Shown one piece after another: positions 57,598 to 64,000 of a stretch of DNA of 64,000 nt (positions within the stretch are counted from its first letter, which is position 1; each line of letters starts with the position of its first letter). The translations under genes were made by a program, and so were the position numbers. The DNA comes from Pseudomonas sp. JUb42 (GTDB lineage: Bacteria; Pseudomonadota; Gammaproteobacteria; Pseudomonadales; Pseudomonadaceae), in NCBI RefSeq assembly GCF_024807945.1, contig NZ_JANUFD010000003.1:248001-312000 (forward strand), in the 5' to 3' direction. The notes under the pieces were generated by a model. It ran no database searches, was not told the origin of the DNA, and saw only the letters and a list, made by a program, of their open reading frames with translations.

Positions 57598-58980
57598 ATG
57601 CAACAACCCGCCATCAAAGAACTTTGGGTCATCCTGCGTCTGGCCGGGCCGCTGATCGCCTCGCAGATGGCGCATATGCTGATGGTCTTCACCGATACCG
57701 TGATGATGGGCCATCTGGGCCCTGAAGCCCTGGCCGGTGGCGGTCTGGGCGTGGCCAGCTACAACCTGATTTCGTTCTTTTGCGTGGGTGTCATGGCGGC
57801 GGTGGGCACTTTGGTTGCCATCCGTCACGGTGCTGGCGACACCATTGGCGCCACCCGGCTGATCCAGGCCGGGGTCTGGCTGGCCTGGGGCATGGCCCTG
57901 ATCGCGGCGGTTTTGCTGTGGAATCTGGAGCCGATTCTTTACCTGTTCGGTCAGGAAGAAGCCAACGTGCATATGGCGGGTCAGTTTTTGATCACCCTGC
58001 CCTTTGCCCTGCCCGGCCTGCTGACTTTCATGGCCCTGCGCGGCTTTACCAGCGCTCTGGGCCGCGCGGGTCCGGTCATGGCCATCAGCCTCGGTGGCGC
58101 TGCCGCCAACTTTGGCCTCAACTATGCCTTTATTCACGGCCTGTTCGGCTTGCCGCATCTGGGTTTGATGGGTATCGGTCTGGTCACGGCGATTGTCACC
58201 AACTGCATGGCGGCGCTGCTGGCCCTGCATATTCGCCAGCATCCGGCCTATGCCGCATTTCCGATCCGCGAGGGCTTCTGGTCGCCGTCGTTGCAGCATC
58301 TCAAGGAGCTGTGGCGTCTGGGCCTGCCCATCGGCGGGACCTACGCAGTGGAAGTCGGTCTGTTCACTTTTGCGGCCTTTTGCATGGGTGCCATGGGCAG
58401 CAATCAGATGGCGGCGCACCAGATCGCCCTGCAGTCAGTGTCCATGGCCTTCATGATTCCCGTGGGCATTTCCTACGCCGTGACCATGCGCATCGGCTTG
58501 CATTACGGCGCGGGTAACCTGCTGCTGGCGCGTACCGCCGGGCGTGTCGGCATCGCCTTTGGCGCCATGGTGATGCTGTGCTTCGGCATCCTGTTCTGGC
58601 TGGCGCCCCATCAGGTCATCAGCCTGTTCCTCGACATCAACAACCCGGAATTCGCGCCGATTGTGGCCCTGGCCACGCAACTGCTGGCGATTGCCGCCTG
58701 GTTCGAAATCCTCGACGGCACCCAGACCATTGCCATGGGCGCGATCCGCGGCTTCAAGGACGCCAAGACCACCTTCCTCATCGGCCTTGGTTGTTACTGG
58801 CTGGTGGCCGCCCCGGCGGCGTGGCTGCTGGGGTTCTACACCACCGACGGCGCCGTGGGTGTGTGGTGGGGCCTGGCATTGGGGCTGCTGTGCTCGGCGG
58901 TGGCACTGACCTATGCATTTGAACGCAAAACCACGAGATTGCTGCGGCGCGAGGCGGCGGGCGCGGTGGTGATGGGGTGA
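57598..58980 (+). CDS. MATE-family multidrug efflux pump (NorM-like)
   Basis: 460 residues from the ATG at 57598, twelve helices. LWVILRLAGPLIASQMAHMLMVFTDTVMMGHLGPEALAGGG is the MATE N-terminal repeat; the second half repeats it with GTYAVEVGLFTFAAFCMGAMGSNQMAAHQIAL. It exchanges sodium or protons for cationic drugs. Two other in-frame ATGs at 57553 and 57574 are possible; I prefer 57598 because NorM proteins begin MQQP-like in relatives I recall. Confidence 0.92.
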   Translation: MQQPAIKELWVILRLAGPLIASQMAHMLMVFTDTVMMGHLGPEALAGGGLGVASYNLISFFCVGVMAAVGTLVAIRHGAGDTIGATRLIQAGVWLAWGMALIAAVLLWNLEPILYLFGQEEANVHMAGQFLITLPFALPGLLTFMALRGFTSALGRAGPVMAISLGGAAANFGLNYAFIHGLFGLPHLGLMGIGLVTAIVTNCMAALLALHIRQHPAYAAFPIREGFWSPSLQHLKELWRLGLPIGGTYAVEVGLFTFAAFCMGAMGSNQMAAHQIALQSVSMAFMIPVGISYAVTMRIGLHYGAGNLLLARTAGRVGIAFGAMVMLCFGILFWLAPHQVISLFLDINNPEFAPIVALATQLLAIAAWFEILDGTQTIAMGAIRGFKDAKTTFLIGLGCYWLVAAPAAWLLGFYTTDGAVGVWWGLALGLLCSAVALTYAFERKTTRLLRREAAGAVVMG

Positions 58981-59007
58981 CGCTCGCTCGACCTGTCTGG
59001 AGCGATT

Positions 59008-59169
59008 TGTGGGAGCGACCGTGGGAGCTATTTGTGTGGGCGACTTGTGGGAACGAATTCATTCGCGAAAGCGATATTTCAGTCGATGAGAATGTGTCGA
59101 ATGGACTGGCCTCTTCGCGAATGAATTCGCTCCCACGGCTCGCTCCCACAGTTGGATCCCGCTCCCACG
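59008..59169. repeat. Compound REP element
   Basis: A core doublet (arms GGGAACGAATTCATTCGCGA near 59050 and TCGCGAATGAATTCGCTCCC to 59134) is flanked on both sides by extra half-arms: GTGGGAGCGACC, GTGGGAGC, GTGTGGGCGAC on the left and CTCGCTCCCAC, CGCTCCCAC on the right. It looks like repeated nested insertion or slippage at REP ends. Confidence 0.8.
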
Positions 59170-59190
59170 GTTTGGTCTTAAATTGTGAGA

Positions 59191-59412
59191 TTAGGCCGTG
59201 CGCGGCTCATCGAACGAACGGATCTGATGATCCGCCAGCGCCTTGGCCATATCGACCAGATACAACGCCGCAAATGCCAGGTGGCGGTTGCTGCCGCTTT
59301 GTTGATCGCCGGATTCATACATCACCGCTGCGGCGCTGCGCAGCAGGTCGAAGATGCGGATCAGGGTTTCTTCGGTGGTGTGGGGTGGATCGGGGATTAG
59401 CTTTTTAATCAT
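59191..59412 (-). CDS. DUF6124 (formerly DUF3077) family small protein
   Basis: 73 residues. MIKKLIPDPPHTTEETLIRIF and ALYLVDMAKALADHQI define a small helical family I recall as widespread in Pseudomonas and of unknown function. The ATG at 59412 has GAGGAG (59425-59420) upstream; a longer frame starting 15 codons earlier is not supported. Upstream on the same strand lie a 47-codon ORF and a structured element whose loop is complementary to this gene's ribosome-binding site. Confidence 0.8.
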   Translation of the reverse strand: MIKKLIPDPPHTTEETLIRIFDLLRSAAAVMYESGDQQSGSNRHLAFAALYLVDMAKALADHQIRSFDEPRTA

Positions 59413-59443
59413 GGTGTAACTCCTCAATTTCCGGAGCCATCTC

Positions 59444-59587
59444 CTAACCGTTTCCACACGGCGAAGAGGTGGCAGCTATGAACGGGGTGGAAAACCGAGT
59501 GAGGAGTCCCTCGGCCAGACCAAAGTCTGCCCGAACATAGCTGCCATAAAGTGCCTGCCCAAGGGCAACCAACTCCATGACGCTCAT
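59444..59587 (-). CDS. Candidate 47-residue leader ORF upstream of the DUF6124 gene
   Basis: ATG at 59587, preceded at good distance by GAGGAG (59596-59591), stop TAG at 59444. The product has no recognised family, a hydrophobic middle (VALGQALYGSYV) and ends in PCGNG. The coding region contains an 11-bp inverted repeat and two hairpins, so it may be translated to control folding rather than for its product. The same GTGTGGAAAC box lies upstream of this ORF (59606-59615) and upstream of the DUF6124 gene (59450-59459). Expression is unproven. Confidence 0.5.
   Translation of the reverse strand: MSVMELVALGQALYGSYVRADFGLAEGLLTRFSTPFIAATSSPCGNG
59470..59546 (-). ncRNA. Candidate branched RNA element with anti-Shine-Dalgarno loop
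   Basis: Closing stem TGGCAGCTATG/CATAGCTGCCA (59470-59480 with 59536-59546), a symmetric two-by-two internal loop, then CGGG/CCCG (59483-59486 with 59530-59533). Inside are two hairpins: CCGAG/CTCGG (59495-59499 with 59510-59514, ten-base loop) and CAGAC/GTCTG (59516-59520 with 59525-59529, four-base loop). In the transcript the ten-base loop reads GGACTCCTCA, complementary to TGAGGAGT found in the ribosome-binding sites of both the 47-codon ORF (59589-59597) and the DUF6124 gene (59418-59426). Confidence 0.55.
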
Positions 59588-59619
59588 CGACTCCTCATTT
59601 ACCAGGTTTCCACACCCGA

Positions 59620-59636
59620 CCACTGGTTTGCAGTGG
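59620..59636. repeat. Short hairpin upstream of the leader ORF
   Basis: CCACTG (59620-59625) and CAGTGG (59631-59636), loop GTTTG. It could be the end of an upstream element or an operator. The rest of the 59588-59858 gap holds the duplicated GTGTGGAAAC box and a degenerate REP. Confidence 0.4.
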
Positions 59637-59768
59637 CGCAGCGCAGACTAGTGATGGAAAACGACGAGCACAAGCGGGCGGAATTGTTTAGGAAATTTCA
59701 CTCAAGAGATAGAGAGCGATCCTTCAGATTCGTCACTTTTTTTGTTGGCGCGGTCTTGTCGGATCGCC

Positions 59769-59850
59769 GCACCGCCGCGAATAGGCCGGTACATCCACCG
59801 CATTTTCCAAGGCTGAAAATAGCCTTCGCGGGCAAGCCACGCTCCCACAA
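59769..59850. repeat. Degenerate REP pair
   Basis: The right arm CGCGGGCAAGCCACGCTCCC is intact (to 59850), the left arm survives only as CACCGCCGCGAATAGGCC, and the spacer GGTACATCCACCGCATTTTC is of the usual REP kind. A decayed copy downstream of the EAL gene. Confidence 0.65.
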
Positions 59851-59858
59851 GGGCAGCG

Positions 59859-61532
59859 CTAAGCGATATGACTCACATCAGATGCGTGATGATCATCACG
59901 CATCAAATAATTCAGCAACTCCGCCAACGGCAGTGGCCGGCTGATCAGGTAGCCCTGGATCTGGTCGCAGCCGAACTCGCGCAGCATGGCCAGTTGCTCA
60001 GGGGTTTCAACGCCTTCGGCGACCACTTCCAGGCTCAGGTTGTGAGCCAGGTTGATCATGGCGTGGACCAGTTTGCGGTTCTCTTCGCGTGTCTGCATTT
60101 CGCCGACGAAGCTCTTGTCGATCTTGAGCAGGGCAATCGGCAGGCTGTTGAGGTGCACGAAGGACGAAAAGCCGGTACCGAAGTCATCAAGGGAGAAGCG
60201 CACGCCCAGACGGCCCAGGGCATCCATGGTCTGGCGCACCAGGTCGCTGCGGCGCATGACGGCGGTTTCGGTCAGTTCGAACTCCAGCCAGCGTGCATCG
60301 ACGCCGCGCTCGTCGATCAGGCGGCTGAGGGTGGCCAGCAACTGGTTGTCCTGGAACTGGCGGAATGACAGGTTGATGGCCATGTGCATCGGCGGCAGAC
60401 CCAGCTCGCTCAGCGCCTGCATATCGCGCAGGGCACGGGAAATCACCCAGTAACCCAGTGGCACGATCAGCCCGCTCTGCTCGGCCAAGGGCACGAATTC
60501 ACTGGGCGGCAACAGGCCGCGCTCATGATGGCGCCAGCGCACCAGGGCTTCGAGGCCGACCACAACGCCGGTGGTCAGGCACAGGCGCGGCTGGTAGTGC
60601 AGTTCCAGTTCGTCACGGCGCAAGGCCCGGCGCAGTTCGCCCTCCAGATCGGCAATGCTGCGGGCATTGCGGTTAATGCGTTCGTTGAAGACGTGAAAGG
60701 TGCAGCCCTGAATGCTCTTGGCCTGCTGCATGGCGATATGGGCGTGCCACATCAGCGGGTCGGCACCGGCTTCGGGGCGGGCGTGGGCGATGCCCAGGCT
60801 GCAACCGATCAATAGGCTTTCGCCGTCGACCCAGTACGGCTCGGACAGCGCTTCGACGATGCGTTCGGCCATCCACTCGGCGCGTTGCGGCGCGTGGCGG
60901 GTGTCGATCAGCAGGGCGAATTCATCGCTGCCCAGGCGCGCGACCTGATCGCCGACTTCCAGCTGGCTCTTGAGTCGCGCTACCACCTGCAGGATCAGAC
61001 GGTCGCCGGCCTGATGGCCGAGGGCGTCGTTGGCGCGGCGGAAGTTGTCCAGGTCCAGATGGCCAAGGGCCAGGCCACTGCCGCCATTTTCGGCCAGGCG
61101 TGCGGCGAGCAGGGCATGGAAACCCTGGCGGTTGGCGATGCCGGTCAGCGGATCCTGTTCGGCCAGGCGTTGCAGGGTGTTTTCCAGCAGGCTGCGTTCA
61201 CGTACATGGCGCAGGCAGCGGCGTACCACATCGCAGGTCAACTGACTGCGTACCAGCCAGTCACTGACGCCCGAAATGCCGACGAACGGTTCCTCTTCGA
61301 GGAGCAAAATCACCGGTATTTTGCAGTTCGAGTCCAATGGACGCAGGCTCGCGGTGGTCAGCAGGACCGTATTGCGTTCGTCCGCATACTGATCGCCTAC
61401 GCCGTCCCAGCGAGAGAGTTGCACCAACGTCACCGATTTCCCTAAAGGTGTGAGGCAATTGCGCAAAAGCCCGAGCCACGCGGGCTCGTCGGCCAGCAGC
61501 AGCAACCGCAAGGGTTCGACAGGGTTGGACAA
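59859..61532 (-). CDS. EAL-domain cyclic-di-GMP phosphodiesterase with degenerate GGDEF domain (ProE-like)
   Basis: 557 residues. An N-terminal receiver-like domain (LRLLLLADEPAWLGLL) without a clear acceptor, then a GGDEF domain (about 130-290) whose signature reads GSDEF in VARLGSDEFALLID, then an EAL domain with EALVRW, NLSFRQFQ, ELTETAVM, DDFGTGFSS, KIDKSF and EGVET, all key residues present. So it should hydrolyse c-di-GMP while the cyclase part is probably inactive. P. aeruginosa ProE (PA5295) has the same position next to rep. The start codon is TTG, with GGGAG five bases upstream. Confidence 0.92.
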   Translation of the reverse strand: MSNPVEPLRLLLLADEPAWLGLLRNCLTPLGKSVTLVQLSRWDGVGDQYADERNTVLLTTASLRPLDSNCKIPVILLLEEEPFVGISGVSDWLVRSQLTCDVVRRCLRHVRERSLLENTLQRLAEQDPLTGIANRQGFHALLAARLAENGGSGLALGHLDLDNFRRANDALGHQAGDRLILQVVARLKSQLEVGDQVARLGSDEFALLIDTRHAPQRAEWMAERIVEALSEPYWVDGESLLIGCSLGIAHARPEAGADPLMWHAHIAMQQAKSIQGCTFHVFNERINRNARSIADLEGELRRALRRDELELHYQPRLCLTTGVVVGLEALVRWRHHERGLLPPSEFVPLAEQSGLIVPLGYWVISRALRDMQALSELGLPPMHMAINLSFRQFQDNQLLATLSRLIDERGVDARWLEFELTETAVMRRSDLVRQTMDALGRLGVRFSLDDFGTGFSSFVHLNSLPIALLKIDKSFVGEMQTREENRKLVHAMINLAHNLSLEVVAEGVETPEQLAMLREFGCDQIQGYLISRPLPLAELLNYLMRDDHHASDVSHIA

Positions 61533-61721
61533 GCTAACTCCCTAAACGCAAAGGAAAATTTTTTAGCATCCAGGCAAAAGAGGGAACCGGATGCGTTTTT
61601 TTGTGTCCTGTCAGCAAATGTAACAAAACCAAAAAAATTAGATAGCGTCAGACGGTCGCTGCACAAAATCTCCGGCCTGTTAAAATGCCCGCCCTTTACG
61701 TGCAGCGACCCCTCTAAACTC

Positions 61722-63731
61722 ATGTCCCGACTCAATCCCCGGCAACAAGAAGCCGTGAACTACGTCGGCGGTCCGCTATTGGTTCTTGCCGGTGCGGGCT
61801 CCGGCAAGACCAGCGTGATCACGCGCAAGATTGCCCATCTGATCCAGAACTGCGGGATCCGTGCGCAGTACATCGTCGCCATGACCTTTACCAACAAGGC
61901 GGCGCGGGAGATGAAGGAGCGGGTCGGCACCCTGCTGCGCGGCGGTGAAGGACGCGGCCTGACGGTCTCGACCTTCCACAACCTGGGCCTGAATATCATC
62001 CGCAAGGAGCACACGCGGCTGGGCTACAAGCCGGGGTTCTCGATTTTCGACGAGACCGACGTCAAGGCCCTGATGACCGACATCATGCAGAAGGAATACT
62101 CGGGCGACGACGGCGTCGACGAGATCAAGAACATGATCGGCTCCTGGAAAAACGACCTGGTGCTGCCCGCCGAAGCCCTGGAAAACGCGCGCAACCCTCG
62201 CGAGCAGACCGCCGCCATCGTCTACACCCACTATCAGCGCACGCTCAAAGCGTACAACGCGGTGGACTTCGACGACCTGATCCTGCTGCCGGTCAAGCTG
62301 TTCCAGGAACACGCCGACATCCTCGAAAAGTGGCAGAACAAGGTCCGCTACCTGCTGGTGGACGAATATCAGGACACCAACGCCAGCCAGTATCTGCTGG
62401 TGAAATTGCTGATCGGCCAGCGCAATCAATTCACCGTGGTGGGCGACGACGATCAGTCGATCTACGCCTGGCGTGGCGCGCGGCCGGAAAACCTGATGCT
62501 GCTCAAGGACGACTACCCATCCCTCAAGGTGGTCATGCTGGAGCAGAACTACCGCTCCACCAGTCGCATCCTGCGTTGCGCCAACGTGCTGATCTCCAAC
62601 AACCCCCACGCCTTCGAGAAACAGCTGTGGAGCGAGATGGGCCACGGCGACGAGATCCGCGTGATTCGCTGCCGCAACGAGGAAGCCGAGGCCGAGCGCG
62701 TGGCCATGGAAATCCTCACCCTGCACCTGCGTACCGATCGCCCTTACAGCGATTTCGCCATCCTCTATCGCGGTAACTACCAGGCCAAGCTGATCGAGCT
62801 GAAATTGCAGCACCATCAGGTGCCGTATCGCCTGTCCGGCGGCAATAGCTTCTTCGGTCGCCAGGAAGTGAAGGACCTGATGGCCTATTTCCGCCTGTTG
62901 GTAAACCCGGATGATGACAACGCCTTCCTGCGGGTGATCAACGTGCCGCGCCGGGAAATCGGCTCCACGACCCTGGAAAAGCTCGGTAACTACGCCACCG
63001 AGCGCAAGATTTCGATGTACAGCGCTACCGAGGAAATCGGCCTGGGCGAGCATCTGGACAGCCGCTACACCGACCGCCTGCAACGCTTCAAACGCTGGAT
63101 GGATGGCGTGCGCCAGCAGTGCGCGCAGAACGACCCCATCGCGGCGCTGCGCAGCATGGTCATGGACATCGATTACGAGAACTGGCTGCGCCAGAACAGC
63201 TCCAGCGACAAGGCGGCGGACTACCGCATGAGTAACGTCTGGTTCCTGATCGAAGCCCTGAAGAACACCCTGGAAAAAGATGAAGACGGTGGCATGACTA
63301 TCGAGGAAGCCATCGGCAAGCTGGTCTTGCGCGACATGCTCGAACGTCAGCAGGAAGAAGAGGAAGGTGCCGAAGGCGTGCAGATGATGACCCTGCATGC
63401 GTCCAAGGGCCTGGAGTTTCCTTACGTGTTCATCATGGGCATGGAAGAGGAAATTCTGCCTCACCGCTCCAGCATCGAAGCCGATACCATCGAAGAAGAG
63501 CGCCGCCTGGCCTATGTGGGCATCACCCGCGCCCGGGAGATTCTGGCATTTACCTTCGCCGGCAAACGCAAGCAGTACGGCGAGATCATCGATTGCGCGC
63601 CGAGTCGCTTCCTCGATGAGTTGCCCCCGGACGACCTGGCCTGGGAAGGCAACGACGACACCCCTACCGAAGTGAAAGCCGTTCGCGGCAACACGGCATT
63701 GGCGGATATCCGCGCCATGCTCAAACGCTGA
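61722..63731 (+). CDS. rep: ATP-dependent DNA helicase Rep
   Basis: 669 residues, the usual length for Rep (UvrD/PcrA superfamily 1A). Q-motif LNPRQQEAV, Walker A GAGSGKTSV (24-32), Walker B LLVDEYQDTN, VVGDDDQSIYAWRGA, EQNYRSTSRIL, LHASKGLEFPYVFI and the last VGITRARE motif are all intact. It drives 3'-5' unwinding and clears proteins ahead of forks. Divergent from the EAL gene. Confidence 0.97.
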   Translation: MSRLNPRQQEAVNYVGGPLLVLAGAGSGKTSVITRKIAHLIQNCGIRAQYIVAMTFTNKAAREMKERVGTLLRGGEGRGLTVSTFHNLGLNIIRKEHTRLGYKPGFSIFDETDVKALMTDIMQKEYSGDDGVDEIKNMIGSWKNDLVLPAEALENARNPREQTAAIVYTHYQRTLKAYNAVDFDDLILLPVKLFQEHADILEKWQNKVRYLLVDEYQDTNASQYLLVKLLIGQRNQFTVVGDDDQSIYAWRGARPENLMLLKDDYPSLKVVMLEQNYRSTSRILRCANVLISNNPHAFEKQLWSEMGHGDEIRVIRCRNEEAEAERVAMEILTLHLRTDRPYSDFAILYRGNYQAKLIELKLQHHQVPYRLSGGNSFFGRQEVKDLMAYFRLLVNPDDDNAFLRVINVPRREIGSTTLEKLGNYATERKISMYSATEEIGLGEHLDSRYTDRLQRFKRWMDGVRQQCAQNDPIAALRSMVMDIDYENWLRQNSSSDKAADYRMSNVWFLIEALKNTLEKDEDGGMTIEEAIGKLVLRDMLERQQEEEEGAEGVQMMTLHASKGLEFPYVFIMGMEEEILPHRSSIEADTIEEERRLAYVGITRAREILAFTFAGKRKQYGEIIDCAPSRFLDELPPDDLAWEGNDDTPTEVKAVRGNTALADIRAMLKR

Positions 63732-63748
63732 ATTATTGCGCCCCTTGA

Positions 63749-64000
<252 letters not shown>

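Noticed and set aside
59633..59858. Possible short ORF on the plus strand after the DUF6124 region
   Set aside because: Enters a degenerate REP and has a different composition; no family match and no strong ribosome-binding site.

Overview
This window reads as one contiguous piece of a Pseudomonas chromosome. The gene order glpT, ubiD, rho, trxA, ppx/ppk, hemB, algP, fkbP, algQ, dsbB/dsbH, hemY-hemX-hemD-hemC, algR-algZ, argH, cyaA, cyaY, lysA-dapF, xerC, sutA, amtB-glnK, ubiK, yifB, MATE pump, EAL protein, rep, xpt matches, as I recall it, the P. aeruginosa PA5235-PA5298 neighbourhood. Intergenic gaps carry several families of paired REP palindromes (GTGGGAGCGAATTCATTCG type, GAGCGAGGCTTGCCCGCGA type, GACCGGCTTTAGCCGGGAA type). 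Together with the extra genes these point to a non-aeruginosa species of the fluorescens/syringae/putida side. No tRNA, rRNA, CRISPR array or insertion sequence was seen.

Region by region. 0-8 kb: end of glpT, a ChaC-like gene, a small predicted outer-membrane protein, a ferredoxin reductase overlapping ubiD, an OafA-type acyltransferase, then rho with a long structured leader, and trxA. 8-12 kb: an accessory unit of a FadR-type GntR repressor divergent from a four-gene polar amino-acid ABC importer, with a clear operator between them. 12-18 kb: ppx and ppk converge and overlap at their stops; hemB lies upstream of ppk; then dedA and a DUF188 gene. 18-22 kb: a four-gene envelope operon (COG3014 lipoprotein, YcfL, LpoB, a CsgG/LpoB-like protein) behind a perfect CRP/Vfr box and a good sigma70 promoter. 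22-28.5 kb: LysE exporter, MscS-like channel, ABC-F protein, TIGR02444 protein, AlgP, FKBP isomerase, AlgQ. 28.5-29.1 kb: a frameshifted dsbB. 29.3-35.5 kb: hemCDXY operon and algZ-algR. 35.5-46.5 kb: argH, two small genes, cyaA, cyaY, and lptM-lysA-dapF-DUF484-xerC-HAD. 46.6-50.2 kb: sutA, yjbQ, and glnK-amtB behind a sigma54 promoter with an NtrC-like site. 50.4-58.9 kb: yifB, two LysR regulators, a DHA2 pump, a Cache-domain chemoreceptor and a MATE pump. 59-64 kb: a DUF6124 gene with an unusual leader, an EAL phosphodiesterase, rep and the start of xpt.

The most unusual spot is 59413-59640. On the minus strand, upstream of the DUF6124 gene, there is a 47-codon ORF with its own Shine-Dalgarno. 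That ORF can fold into a branched element: an 11-bp closing stem, a symmetric 2x2 internal loop, a 4-bp stem and two hairpins. One hairpin loop displays an anti-Shine-Dalgarno that is complementary to the ribosome-binding sites of both the small ORF and the DUF6124 gene. The same 10-base box, GTGTGGAAAC, precedes both ORFs. This looks like an undescribed leader-ORF/riboregulator cassette. It is an inference from sequence only.
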